64,000 nt of DNA from Roseococcus pinisoli (lineage in GTDB: Bacteria; Pseudomonadota; Alphaproteobacteria; Acetobacterales; Acetobacteraceae). Positions 1 through 8,395 of this stretch are shown piece by piece (within the stretch, counting starts at the first letter, position 1; every line of letters starts with the position of its first letter). The notes under the pieces are model-generated. The model saw nothing but the letters and a program-made list of their open reading frames with translations, was not told where the DNA came from and searched no databases. Made by a program: the position numbers and the translations under genes. The stretch spans positions 174,969-238,968 of the forward strand of contig NZ_JAHCDA010000003.1 in the NCBI RefSeq assembly GCF_018413645.1, written 5' to 3'.

Positions 1-32
1 CGGCGCGCGGAGGCCTCGCCCTCCGCGCGCCG
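1..32. terminator. GC-rich perfect hairpin downstream of the SDR gene
   Basis: A perfect 13-bp inverted repeat (1-13 against 20-32) with a 6-nt loop. It begins about a dozen bases after the stop of the minus-strand SDR gene at 45. There is no T-tract on either side, so it could be a rho-independent-like barrier or an mRNA 3' end stabiliser rather than a classical terminator. The seen part is the dyad; the role is inferred from position. Confidence 0.45.
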
Positions 33-44
33 GCCGCGCCCGCT

Positions 45-893
45 TCAGGGCGTCTTCAGCGTGAGCCCGCCGTCGACGACGATCTCGACGCCGGTCACGT
101 ACTTGGCCTCGTCCGAGGCGAGGTAGAGCGCCGCATAGGCGACGTCCCAGGCATCGCCCATCCGGCCCATCGGCGGTTGCGCGTTGCGCTTCGCCACGAT
201 CGCCGCGATGTCGCCGCCGCTGCGCTGCCCGGCGAGGCGCGCTTCCACCAGCGGCGTGTGCATGAGGCCCGGCACCACCACGTTGCAGCGGATGCCATGC
301 GGGGCGTAGCGCACCGCGATCATCTTGCTGAGCGCCGTGACGCCGGCCTTGGAGGCCGCATAGGCCATCAGGTCGTTGCCGATGTTCCGCATCGCCGCGA
401 TGGAGGAGAGGTTCACGATGGCGCCCCCGCCCTGCTTCTTCATCAGCGGCAGGACGGCGCGGGTGCTCAGATGCACATAGTGCAGGTTGTGGTGGAACTG
501 CCGGTGCCAGGCCTCGGGCGTCAGCTCCTCCGGCCCGCCGGGCACGCTGCCGCCGACATTGTTGACCAGGATGTCGATGCCGCCGAAGGCCGAGAGGGTG
601 GCCTCCACGATCCGCGCGATCTCGCTCTCCTGGGTCACGTCGCCGGAAAGGGCGAAGGCCTGGCCGCCCTCCTTCGCGATGAGGGCGGTGGTCTCCTCGG
701 CGGCGGCGAGGTGCAGGTCCACGCAGGCCACCTGCGCGCCCTCCCGCGCGAAGAGCACCGCCATGGCGCGGCCATTGCCGATCCCCTCTCCGACGGAGCC
801 GGCGCCGAGGATGAGGACGCGCTTGCCGGAAAGGCGGCCACCCGACCGATTCTGACCTCCGGGCTGCGTCCCCCGATCGTCGGACGGGGCCAT
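45..893 (-). CDS. SDR family NAD(P)-dependent oxidoreductase
   Basis: Classical short-chain dehydrogenase, 282 aa. The Rossmann glycine motif is at residues 30-41 (GAGSVGEGIGNG, a variant of TGxxxGxG). An acidic Asp59 after strand 2 favours NAD over NADP, NNVG is at 111-114, and the catalytic Ser163/164, Tyr178 and Lys182 are present. The C-terminus VDGGLTL is the usual SDR ending. About 20 N-terminal residues before the fold look disordered, so an internal start is possible. Its ATG overlaps the TGA of the upstream Bug binding-protein gene (ATGA), so the two are probably translationally coupled and the binding protein may import the substrate. The substrate cannot be named from sequence. Confidence 0.9.
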   Translation of the reverse strand: MAPSDDRGTQPGGQNRSGGRLSGKRVLILGAGSVGEGIGNGRAMAVLFAREGAQVACVDLHLAAAEETTALIAKEGGQAFALSGDVTQESEIARIVEATLSAFGGIDILVNNVGGSVPGGPEELTPEAWHRQFHHNLHYVHLSTRAVLPLMKKQGGGAIVNLSSIAAMRNIGNDLMAYAASKAGVTALSKMIAVRYAPHGIRCNVVVPGLMHTPLVEARLAGQRSGGDIAAIVAKRNAQPPMGRMGDAWDVAYAALYLASDEAKYVTGVEIVVDGGLTLKTP

Positions 894-1843
894 CAGCGCT
901 GCGCCCAGGGCGTGGTGGCCCAGAGCTGCCTGTAGCGCTCCTCGTCCTGCCGCAGGCGCGTGAACCAGGCATCGCCCGCCTCGTATTGCACGAGCAGCGA
1001 GCGCGCCTCGATCGCCTTGATGAACTCCGGATCCCGCGCGATGTCCGCCGTCGCCTCGCGGAAGCGCGAGACGATATGGTCGGGCGTGCCGACGGGCATC
1101 ACGAGGCCGCGCTCGGAGGCCATGTTCACGTTCAGCCCCTTCTCCTGCAGCGTCGGCAGGTCGGGCGCGAAGCGGCTGCGCTGCGGCGCGGCCAGGGCCA
1201 GCAGGCGCATGCCCTCGTTATTGGCGAGCACGTAGCCGAGGTTGAGGCCGGTCGCGACGATCTGATTGCCGAGGATGGCGGTGCGGATCGGCGGGTCGCC
1301 CTGGAAGGCCACATGGTTGAAGCGCAGCCCCGTCGCGGCCTGGATGAGCACCACGAGCAGGTGATCGTCCGTGCCGATGCCGGGCGAGCCGAAGGTGATG
1401 CTTTCGGGCGCACGGCGCGCGGCCTCGAAGAGCTGCTCGATGCTCTGATAGGGCGAGGAGGAGGCGACGGAGATGGCGGAGGGATCGCCGATCAGGTTGC
1501 CGATGCCCTGGAAGTCGCCGAGCTTGAACTGCGCCGGGCGCTCGATGGGAATGGTCAGCAGGCCCGGCATGTTGGTGGTGCCGAGGACGGTGCCGTCCGG
1601 CCGGCCGCGCGCGATGGCCGCCAGCGCGACCTCGCCGCCCGCGCCGGGCCGGTTGGAGACCACGACCGTGCCCTGGATGCGCGGCTCCAGGAAGCGCGCA
1701 TAGAGGCGGGCATCGACGTCGGTGGCGCCGCCCGGCGTGAAGCCCACGATGATCTCGATGGGCCGGTCCGGCCGCCAGGACTGGGCGAGGGCAGGGGCGG
1801 CGAGCACCGCGGGCGCGGTGCCGAGAAACAGGCGTCTTTTCAT
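893..1843 (-). CDS. Bug/TctC-family periplasmic substrate-binding protein
   Basis: 316 aa with an N-terminal signal peptide (MKRRLFLGTAPAVLAAPALA, cleavage before QSWRPD). The body is typical of Bug proteins: RPIEIIVGFTPGG near the start, a VSNRPGAGG segment, and a late APDLPTLQEKG. These proteins bind carboxylates, amides or aromatic acids in the periplasm for tripartite tricarboxylate transporters or for sensing. No TctA/TctB membrane genes are adjacent, as is common for orphan Bug genes. I chose the ATG at 1843 because GGGAGG lies just upstream and the signal peptide begins there; the open frame extends further upstream without signal-peptide character. Its stop overlaps the SDR start by 4 bp. 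Confidence 0.9.
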   Translation of the reverse strand: MKRRLFLGTAPAVLAAPALAQSWRPDRPIEIIVGFTPGGATDVDARLYARFLEPRIQGTVVVSNRPGAGGEVALAAIARGRPDGTVLGTTNMPGLLTIPIERPAQFKLGDFQGIGNLIGDPSAISVASSSPYQSIEQLFEAARRAPESITFGSPGIGTDDHLLVVLIQAATGLRFNHVAFQGDPPIRTAILGNQIVATGLNLGYVLANNEGMRLLALAAPQRSRFAPDLPTLQEKGLNVNMASERGLVMPVGTPDHIVSRFREATADIARDPEFIKAIEARSLLVQYEAGDAWFTRLRQDEERYRQLWATTPWAQR

Positions 1844-1904
1844 TTTTTCTTTCCTCCCGATGCCGTCTTTGCGGCGCCTTTGAGCGATGCCCGATGAGCA
1901 GGCC

Positions 1905-2912
1905 CTAATGCGTGGGCTCGTTGCCCTGGAGCCAGGCGATGAGCCGCCCCAGCCCCTCCCGCATGTCCACCTGCGGCTTCCAGCCGATCGCCTCGTAGGC
2001 CTTCTCATGCGCGATGCGGAAGGCGCCGCCCGAGGTGAGGCGCACCTTGCCCGGCGTGTCGCCCACGAAGGTGGGCGCGGGTCCGCCGCCGGCGAGGTCG
2101 GTCACCAGGGCGACGAGCTCCTTCGTCGTCACGGGCGTGGGGCCGGAGCAGTTGACCGCGACGTTGCTGGCCGCGCTCTCGAAGGCCATGCGGTTGGCGC
2201 GGGCGAGGTCGCCCACATAGACGAAGTGCTTGGTCTCGCTGCCGTCGCCGAAGATCTCGGGCGGCTCGCCCTTCTTCAGCTTCTCCAGCGTCTCGATGAT
2301 GTAGAGCGCATTGGCGGCGCGATGGTGCTGCCGCTCCCCATAGACGGTGGAATAGCGCAGCACGACGTGCGGCAGGCCCCGCTTCTGCGTGTAGGTGCGG
2401 CAGAGCTGCTCGCCGATGATCTTGGTGGCGCCGTAGATGATGGCGGCCGGCGGCGCGCCCTCGGAGAAGAAGGGCGTGGCCTCGACGAGGTCGCCCTTGA
2501 TGCCGGGGCCGTAGCCGTAGGTAGCGTTGGAGGAGGCGAAGACCACCTTCTTCACGCCGCGCGTGACGGCCGCCTCAAGGGCGTTCTGCACGCCGCGGAT
2601 ATTGACGTCGAGGCCGCCCCAGGGGTCGCGGTCCATGTTCAGCGTCATGTAGGCGGCCAGCAGCAGCGCGCCGTCCATGCCCTCCATGGCCTGCAGCAGG
2701 TCGCCCATGCGCATCACGTCGCCGCGGATGATCCTGAGGCGCGGATTGTCCTTCAGATGCGCGACGGCGGATTCGGCGCCCATGGAGAAATTGTCGAAGA
2801 GGCGGACTTCCGCCGCGCCGGCGTCGAGCAGCTCGGCCGCCGTGGCGGAGCCCACGAGGCTGCCGCCGCCGATGATGATGAACCTGCCGCCGGCAATGGG
2901 CACTGAAGCCAT
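1905..2912 (-). CDS. NAD-dependent epimerase/dehydratase family protein
   Basis: Extended SDR of 335 aa with the nucleotide-binding GGGSLVGSA at residues 15-23, Asp40 binding the NAD ribose, the Ser127/Ser128 pair and the catalytic Tyr160-xxx-Lys164. The fold is that of UDP-glucose 4-epimerase and related sugar-nucleotide enzymes, but no sugar-nucleotide genes are nearby, so the substrate is open. Start at 2912 is supported by GGGGGA 6-11 nt upstream; an in-frame extension to 2984 lacks homology-like sequence. It lies 61 bp upstream of the Bug gene on the same strand and could be co-transcribed with it. Confidence 0.85.
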   Translation of the reverse strand: MASVPIAGGRFIIIGGGSLVGSATAAELLDAGAAEVRLFDNFSMGAESAVAHLKDNPRLRIIRGDVMRMGDLLQAMEGMDGALLLAAYMTLNMDRDPWGGLDVNIRGVQNALEAAVTRGVKKVVFASSNATYGYGPGIKGDLVEATPFFSEGAPPAAIIYGATKIIGEQLCRTYTQKRGLPHVVLRYSTVYGERQHHRAANALYIIETLEKLKKGEPPEIFGDGSETKHFVYVGDLARANRMAFESAASNVAVNCSGPTPVTTKELVALVTDLAGGGPAPTFVGDTPGKVRLTSGGAFRIAHEKAYEAIGWKPQVDMREGLGRLIAWLQGNEPTH

Positions 2913-2962
2913 GCGATTTCCCCCGTATAATCTCTTGGGGCGAGCATGGAACGCCTCGCCGG

Positions 2963-3367
2963 TCAGGGCAATGCGGGGGCCCACTGCACCGCCCAGCTCT
3001 GGCGTAGCAGGCAGCGCCGCTGCGCGTCGAAGCGGTAGATCACCAGGCCGTCATAGGCCTCGCGCGTGTCGCTCGCCGTGAGGATGTAATCCGCCTTCCA
3101 GCGTACCAGCGCGGCCTCGGGCGTGAAGCCGAGAATCTCCGTCGTGCAGCTCAGCTCCCGCTGGCCGCCGAACTGCGCGGCGACATGGCGCAGGATGGCC
3201 TCGGGCCCCTCGAGCGGCGGGGCATGGGGCTTGAGGAAGTAGCGGGCCTCCGGCGCGAAGGCGCCATGGAGCAGGGTGATGTCGTGCCGGGTGATGGCGC
3301 CGACGACGCGCTCCAGCCACTCTTCGAACCAGGGCTCCGGCGCGTCGCCGAACAGCATCAGCGCCAT
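2963..3367 (-). CDS. NTF2-like/SnoaL-like domain protein
   Basis: Small single-domain protein, about 134 aa. The pattern is typical of NTF2-like folds: an amphipathic first helix (WFEEWLERVVGAITRHD), then a stretch reading HGAFAPEARYFLKP, an 'ILRHVAAQF' helix and a run of curved strands ending in RFDAQRRCLLRQSW. No catalytic residues can be assigned. The 5' end overlaps the DUF2125 gene: either ATG 3367 (10-bp overlap) or ATG 3358 (4-bp ATGA overlap) could be used, and neither has a strong ribosome-binding site. The two genes are clearly a coupled pair. Confidence 0.75.
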   Translation of the reverse strand: MALMLFGDAPEPWFEEWLERVVGAITRHDITLLHGAFAPEARYFLKPHAPPLEGPEAILRHVAAQFGGQRELSCTTEILGFTPEAALVRWKADYILTASDTREAYDGLVIYRFDAQRRCLLRQSWAVQWAPALP

Positions 3368-4281
3368 TCGATCTCGGGCATCATCACGACCGGCAGGCGG
3401 GCGACCGAGAGCCGGCGATGGCGGAGCTCCACCGGCACGTCGACGCGCGGCGCCCCGCCTTCGGGCGGAACGCGTCCGGCCAAGCTGACAACCGTGCGCA
3501 GCATGGGCGCCTGCGTGGGGGCGATGAACCCGGCCTGGGTCAGCAGCGTCACCGCCTCCGCCGCGCCGGTGAGCTGGAGCGTGCCGCGCCCTTCGGGCTG
3601 CAGCTCCGCGTCCAGCGTCAGCGTCGCGGACATATTGGCCACGACCTCGCCGGTGCGGAACTCGCCGCGCTCCAGGCTGACCGCGCCACCGGCGTCGCGC
3701 CAGGCGGCGACCGTCGCCTCGGGCGGGCGCGTCAGCCGGCCCGTGACCTGGACGGTGTCGAAGCCCGGCAGGCCCTGCGTCACGAAGCGGTTGGCCCGGA
3801 TATTGACCGCCGTGCCGAAGAATTCGGCGGAGACCTCGCCGATGTCGGTGAGGCCGCCGATCCGCAGCTGCTCGCCCTCCAGCGTGCCGCCCCGGCCGTC
3901 CAGCCGCACGCGAAGACCGAGCGACCGATACTCGACGGGCGTGATGCCGTTCAGATGGCTCAGCGCCTGGGCGCCGCCGAAGACGACGCGCAGCTGGCGG
4001 ATGTCCTGCGGGACGAGGGCGAGGGTCAGCCGCTCGGCCTGCCAGCCCAGCCCCATGGGCGACTCGGCGCGCAGCTGGTCGAGCCGGAGGCCGGCGGAGA
4101 AGGGGAAGCCCGTGTGGATGGGCGGGGCATGGGTGATACGCCAGCCCTCGGCCGTGCGGGCCCGGGTCCAGCGCGCCAGCTCGACCTCGAGGCGGGCGGT
4201 GGCCTCGTGCCAGACGAAATAGGCGCCACCACCCGCGAGGGCGATCAACACCACGAGGACGGCCAACCATTTTTTCGCCAT
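3358..4281 (-). CDS. DUF2125 domain-containing membrane-anchored protein
   Basis: 307 aa. An N-terminal membrane anchor spans about residues 5-23 (WLAVLVVLIALAGGGAYFVW), followed by a long beta-rich periplasmic part with the family landmark GWRITHAPPIHTGFPF at about 46-61. This resembles DUF2125, an alphaproteobacterial family with AsmA-like repeats of unknown role, probably envelope or lipid related. It is divergently oriented to the gamma-glutamylcyclotransferase gene with only 49 bp between the starts, so the two promoters must share that gap. Confidence 0.8.
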   Translation of the reverse strand: MAKKWLAVLVVLIALAGGGAYFVWHEATARLEVELARWTRARTAEGWRITHAPPIHTGFPFSAGLRLDQLRAESPMGLGWQAERLTLALVPQDIRQLRVVFGGAQALSHLNGITPVEYRSLGLRVRLDGRGGTLEGEQLRIGGLTDIGEVSAEFFGTAVNIRANRFVTQGLPGFDTVQVTGRLTRPPEATVAAWRDAGGAVSLERGEFRTGEVVANMSATLTLDAELQPEGRGTLQLTGAAEAVTLLTQAGFIAPTQAPMLRTVVSLAGRVPPEGGAPRVDVPVELRHRRLSVARLPVVMMPEIEWR

Positions 4282-4330
4282 GCGGGAGGGCTTATAGAGG
4301 GATGGTCGTTTCGCAAAGGTACTTTCTAGG

Positions 4331-4885
4331 GTGTCGCCCCTGCCATTGGATGCCGACGGGCATCTCTATGTCTTCGCCTACGGCTCGCTGATCTGGCGGC
4401 CGGGCTTTTCCCATCTGGGGCACGAGCCGGCCACGCTGCGCGGCTTCCACCGGCGCTTCTGCCTCTGGTCGCAGCACTATCGCGGCACGCCGGAAGTGCC
4501 GGGCCTGGTGCTCGGGCTGGACCGCGGGGGAAGCTGCCGGGGCGTGGCGTTCCGGGTGTCCGAGACGGAGGCGCCGGAGGTGCTCGACTACCTGGAAGCG
4601 CGCGAGAACCTCAATGGCGACAAGGTCTATGACCGACGGCTGCTGGCGCTGCGGCTGGCCTCGGGCCGCTCGGTCCAGGGCATCGCCTATGTCGCGGACC
4701 GGGCGCACCCGGCCTATTGCCGCCCCTGCGAGCAGAGCACCGCCGCCACCATCGCGCGCGGCCGCGGCGAGGCCGGCCTCAACCGGGACTACCTGCTGAA
4801 CACCGCCAGCCAGCTGGCCTCCCTCGGCCTGCGGGACCGGAAGCTGGAGCGCCTGGTGCGCCTCGTCCTGGCAAGCCCCGCTTAA
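4331..4885 (+). CDS. ChaC-type gamma-glutamylcyclotransferase
   Basis: 184 aa from a GTG start. The diagnostic YGSLIW motif that binds the gamma-glutamyl group is at residues 17-22, and a candidate catalytic Glu92 lies in YLEARENL. Conserved late elements, YVADRAHPAY and GLNRDYLLNT, match ChaC proteins. Members split glutathione into 5-oxoproline and Cys-Gly in the cytoplasm. The window also encodes all three PxpABC 5-oxoprolinase subunits about 9-11 kb away, which would convert the product to glutamate. The physiological link is inferred; they are not in one operon. Confidence 0.88.
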   Translation: MSPLPLDADGHLYVFAYGSLIWRPGFSHLGHEPATLRGFHRRFCLWSQHYRGTPEVPGLVLGLDRGGSCRGVAFRVSETEAPEVLDYLEARENLNGDKVYDRRLLALRLASGRSVQGIAYVADRAHPAYCRPCEQSTAATIARGRGEAGLNRDYLLNTASQLASLGLRDRKLERLVRLVLASPA

Positions 4886-4923
4886 CCTTTCGCCGCGATG
4901 ATCCATGGCGGAGGAACGACGCC

Positions 4924-5268
4924 ATGGATGAGGATGTGCGGGAGGCCCGGCTCCGCTGCACGCGGCACCTGGCCGAGCTGCATCGGCTGCACCTTGCCCT
5001 GCTGGGCGAGGCGCGCGGGCTGAAGCGCTTCACCGCCGAAGGGCGTGCCGCCGTGGAGATCGAGATCGTGGCGGAGCTGATGGAGCAGTACCTCTCCGCC
5101 AGTGGCGCCTTCCTGGAGAATATGCGCGGCCGGATGGAGGCGCGGCTCGGCCTGCTGCGACGGGGCGAACCCCTCGCGCATGGCCGGGCGGAGGAGGCGC
5201 CCGGCCATGGCGGATTCTGGCTCGGCTTCTCGCGGCTCTGCGCCGTCCTGCGACGGACGGCGCGTTAG
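4924..5268 (+). CDS. Hypothetical small helical protein
   Basis: 114 aa, not recognised. It is almost entirely predicted helix (MDEDVREARLRC…, AEGRAAVEIEIVAELMEQYL) and rich in Arg, Glu and Leu, with no signal peptide or membrane segment. GGAGG lies 8 nt before the ATG, which decides the start, and the gene follows the cyclotransferase by 38 bp on the same strand, so they are probably co-transcribed. Size and helicity are compatible with a flagellar-chaperone-like or regulatory protein, but nothing specific supports that. Confidence 0.65.
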   Translation: MDEDVREARLRCTRHLAELHRLHLALLGEARGLKRFTAEGRAAVEIEIVAELMEQYLSASGAFLENMRGRMEARLGLLRRGEPLAHGRAEEAPGHGGFWLGFSRLCAVLRRTAR

Positions 5269-5285
5269 CCGCGAGGGGAAGGCTT

Positions 5286-6335
5286 TCAGCCCTCCTTGAG
5301 CTGCGTCCCGAAGGCGGCCGCGTAGCGCGCGGCGAATTTCGGCTTCACCTCGGGATTGACGATGCGCGGCGGCATGCGCCCCGCCGCGATGTCCGAGAAG
5401 GCGAGCGCCGCGATCTTCGTGATGTTTGCGCGGCTCTCATTCGTCACGCCGGCGGTGTGCTGGCTGGCGATGACGGCGCGGTGGTGCAGCAGCGGATGGT
5501 CGGTCGGCGGGGGCTCCACCTCCCAGACGTCCAGGCCGGCCGTGGCCACCTGGCCGGAATTCAGCGCGTCCAGCAGCGCGGCCTCGTCATGGATGGAGCC
5601 GCGGGCGGTGGTGACGAAGATCACGCCCTTCTTCATCTTGGCGAAGGCCGCGGCGCCGATCAGGCCGCGCGTCTGGGGCGTCAGCGGGCAGTGGATGCTG
5701 ACGACGTCGGCCTCGGCGAAGAGCGTGTCGAGGTCGACCTTCTCCACGCCGCGCGCCTTCAGCGTCGCCGCGTCCACATAGGGGTCGGCGGCGATGACGC
5801 GGCAGCCGAAGGCCAGGCGGCAAATCTCGGCGACGCGCGTGCCCACATGGCCGCAGCCGACGAGGCCGACGGTACGGTTCCGGAGCTCCCAGCCCATCAT
5901 GGTGGCGCGGTTCTGGGCCTTGCCGGCGATCATCGCGGCATGGGACTCGGGCATGCGCTTGAGGCAGGCGAGCATCATGCCCACCGCGTGCTCGGCCACG
6001 CCTTCGGCATTGCCGCCGGCCTGGTTGACCAGCGCCACGCCGGCCTCGGTGCAGGCGACCGGATCGAGCGGATCGTAGCCGGCGCCGTAGCTTGCGGCCA
6101 TCAGCAGGTTGGGAAGCTTGCCCAGCAGCTCGGCATGGACGTGCAGCGGCTTGGGAAGCTCGTCGCGCGCGGCCATGACGTAGTAGCCGTGGCAGGAGGA
6201 GAGCGTCTGCACCGCCTCGGCCGTGCTGGCCTCCAGCGGGATGTGGATGACCTCGAGCGCGGGGTCCTTGGCGCAGGTCTCGAGGAACATCTGGTGCGGA
6301 ACGAAGCCGTAATAGGCGAGGCGGAACTTTGCCAT
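5286..6335 (-). CDS. D-isomer-specific 2-hydroxyacid dehydrogenase
   Basis: 349 aa with the full family layout: a catalytic domain at the two ends and an internal NAD-binding domain (GLVGCGHVGTR at 157-167, with Asp184 after the second strand, indicating NAD). The catalytic triad is intact: Arg245 (TTARGS), Glu274 (WEVEPPP) and His293 (SQHTAG). It would reduce a 2-oxoacid or oxidise a D-2-hydroxyacid; specificity (glyoxylate, phosphoglycerate or other) is not resolvable here. It is divergent from the GalB-like gene with 180 bp between, suggesting a shared control region and possibly a shared pathway. Confidence 0.9.
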   Translation of the reverse strand: MAKFRLAYYGFVPHQMFLETCAKDPALEVIHIPLEASTAEAVQTLSSCHGYYVMAARDELPKPLHVHAELLGKLPNLLMAASYGAGYDPLDPVACTEAGVALVNQAGGNAEGVAEHAVGMMLACLKRMPESHAAMIAGKAQNRATMMGWELRNRTVGLVGCGHVGTRVAEICRLAFGCRVIAADPYVDAATLKARGVEKVDLDTLFAEADVVSIHCPLTPQTRGLIGAAAFAKMKKGVIFVTTARGSIHDEAALLDALNSGQVATAGLDVWEVEPPPTDHPLLHHRAVIASQHTAGVTNESRANITKIAALAFSDIAAGRMPPRIVNPEVKPKFAARYAAAFGTQLKEG

Positions 6336-6515
6336 AGTGATGAGAACACTCCCTTGGTCGCGGGGAAATTCGCGCGAAGCGGCGGGCTTGCAAAGGGGGG
6401 CGATTGCCCGACCCCGGCCGCGCTTCTAGGTTGCGGCGCGCAAACGGAGGGGGGCTGGCCCTCGCGGCAGGCGGAGGTGGCCTGGTGCGATCAGGCTCCG
6501 CAGGGGAGTGGAATT

Positions 6516-7229
6516 ATGCCGAACGTGCTCGTCGTCACCGCGCATCCGGGGGATTTCGTCTGGCGCGCCGGCGGTGCCATCGCCCTGCATGCCAAGGCCG
6601 GCCACAAGGTGCACATCGTCTGCCTGGCCTTCGGCGAGCGCGGCGAGAGCCAGGGCGCCTGGGCCAAGCCGGGCGCGACCCTCGAAGGCGTGAAGGCGGG
6701 CCGCAAGGCCGAGGCCGAGGCGGCGGCGGCGGCGCTGGGCGCCACCATCGAATTCTACGACGCGGGCGACTATCCGCTCGTGACGACGCCCGCGATGCTT
6801 GACCGGCTGGTGGATACCTACCGCGCGCTGCGGCCGGAATTCGTGCTGACCCACGCGGCCAGCGATCCCTACAATATGGACCATCCGACGGCCTGTCAGT
6901 TCGCCCAGCATGCGCGCATCGTGGCGCAGGCCGCGGGGCACAAGCCCGGGCCGGACGCCGTCTACCGCGCCCCGCAGGTCTATATGTTCGAGCCGCACCA
7001 GACCGAGATGTGCGGCTTCAAGCCTGACGTCATCCTCAATATCGACGCCGTCTGGGAAACCAAGCGCAAGGCCTTCGAATGCCTGCCCGCGCAGACGCAT
7101 CTCTGGGCCTATTACGAGCGCGTCGCGCTCAACCGGGGCATCCAGGGCGCGCGCAACGCCGGCATCAAGATGACCTATGGCGAGGCGTACCAGCGCGTCT
7201 TCCCTGAAGTACTGGAGGTTTTTCGCTGA
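6516..7229 (+). CDS. galB: GalB-like 4-oxalomesaconate hydratase (PIG-L family)
   Basis: 237 aa of the PIG-L/LmbE fold. From recall, the N-terminus HPGDFVWRAGGAIALHA followed by CLAFGERGES closely matches the GalB hydratase of the Pseudomonas gallate pathway rather than the HPDDE deacetylases. The metal ligands His10, Asp13 and His123 (MDHPTA) are present. GalB hydrates 4-oxalomesaconate, an intermediate of gallate and protocatechuate 4,5-cleavage. No other gal or lig genes are seen here, so the true substrate may be a related unsaturated dicarboxylate. The stop overlaps the ATG of the acyl-CoA dehydrogenase by one base. The start at 6516 is preceded by GGGGAG. Confidence 0.72.
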   Translation: MPNVLVVTAHPGDFVWRAGGAIALHAKAGHKVHIVCLAFGERGESQGAWAKPGATLEGVKAGRKAEAEAAAAALGATIEFYDAGDYPLVTTPAMLDRLVDTYRALRPEFVLTHAASDPYNMDHPTACQFAQHARIVAQAAGHKPGPDAVYRAPQVYMFEPHQTEMCGFKPDVILNIDAVWETKRKAFECLPAQTHLWAYYERVALNRGIQGARNAGIKMTYGEAYQRVFPEVLEVFR

Positions 7230-8395
7230 TGGATTTTGCCCTGACCCCTGATCAGGAGGCCGTTCGCGAAGGCGTGGTCGCGCTCTGCTCGGGCTTCGAC
7301 GACGCCTATTGGCATGGCTGCGACAAGGCGCATGAATTTCCGCACGCCTTCCACAAGGCGATCGCGGAGGCCGGCTACCTCGGCATCTGCATCCCCGAGG
7401 AATACGGCGGCTCCGGCCTCGGCATCCACGATGCGGCGATCATGATGGAGGCGATCAGCGGCTCCGGCGCGGGGATGACCGGCGCCTCGGCCATCCACAT
7501 GAACATCTTCGGCCTCAACCCGGTGGTGGTCTTCGGCACGGAGGAGCAGAAGGCGCGCTTCCTGCCGCCGCTGGTGCGCGGCGAGGAGAAGGCCTGCTTC
7601 GGCGTGACCGAGCCGACCACGGGCCTCGACACCACGCGGCTGAAGACGCGCGCGGTGCGCAAGGGCGACAAGTACATCGTCGACGGCCAGAAGGTCTGGA
7701 TCAGCACGGCACAGGTGGCGGACCGCATCCTGCTGCTGGCGCGCACCACGCCGCTCGACCAGGTGTCGAAGCCGACCGAGGGCCTCTCGCTCTTCTACAC
7801 CAAGCTGGACCGCGACCGCGCCCGCGTCGTCGAGATCGACAAGATGGGCCGCGCCGGCGTGGACTCGAACGAGATCTTCTTCGAGGGCTACGAGGTGCCG
7901 GCCGAAGACCGCATCGGCGAGGAAGGCAAGGGCTTCCGCTACATCCTGCACGGCATGAACCCCGAGCGCGTGCTGATCGGCGCGGAGGCCATCGGCCTCG
8001 GCCGTGCGGCGCTGGCGCGCGCGGCGGGCTATGCGAAGGAGCGCGTGGTGTTCGGGCGCCCGATCGGCCAGAACCAGGGCGTGCAGCATCCGCTGGCGGC
8101 GGACTGGATGGCGCTGGAGGCGGCCTGGCTCATGGTGCAGAACGCGGCCTGGCGCTACGACCAGGACCTCGACTGCGCGGCACAGGCCAATGCCGGCAAG
8201 TACCTCGCGGCCGAGGCGGGGCTGAAGGCCTGCCAGAACGCCATCATGACGCATGGCGGCTTCGGCTATGCCCGCGAGTATCACGTGGAGCGCTACATGC
8301 GCGAGGCGATGATCCCCTGGATCGCGCCCGTTAGCCCCAACCTCATCCTCTGCCACATCGCCGAGCGCGTGCTGGGGCTGCCGAAGAGCTACTGA
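7229..8395 (+). CDS. Acyl-CoA dehydrogenase family protein
   Basis: 388 aa with the three-domain order of the family: an N-terminal helical domain beginning MDFALTPDQEAVREG, a middle beta domain with CFGVTEPTTGLDT and YIVDGQKVWIS (flavin and substrate contacts), and a C-terminal helical domain with VVFGRPIGQNQGVQH and AIMTHGGFGYAREYHVERYMRE. It would dehydrogenate an acyl-CoA using FAD and ETF. It is translationally coupled to the GalB-like gene (overlapping TGATG), implying one pathway. It converges on the SRPBCC gene with a 7-bp overlap of the 3' ends. The acyl substrate is unknown. Confidence 0.92.
   Translation: MDFALTPDQEAVREGVVALCSGFDDAYWHGCDKAHEFPHAFHKAIAEAGYLGICIPEEYGGSGLGIHDAAIMMEAISGSGAGMTGASAIHMNIFGLNPVVVFGTEEQKARFLPPLVRGEEKACFGVTEPTTGLDTTRLKTRAVRKGDKYIVDGQKVWISTAQVADRILLLARTTPLDQVSKPTEGLSLFYTKLDRDRARVVEIDKMGRAGVDSNEIFFEGYEVPAEDRIGEEGKGFRYILHGMNPERVLIGAEAIGLGRAALARAAGYAKERVVFGRPIGQNQGVQHPLAADWMALEAAWLMVQNAAWRYDQDLDCAAQANAGKYLAAEAGLKACQNAIMTHGGFGYAREYHVERYMREAMIPWIAPVSPNLILCHIAERVLGLPKSY

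Noticed and set aside
5457-6515. 5' extension of the GalB-like gene over the 2-hydroxyacid dehydrogenase
   Set aside because: The extra 353 codons are antisense to an enzyme with an intact catalytic triad; the ATG at 6516 begins the conserved domain.
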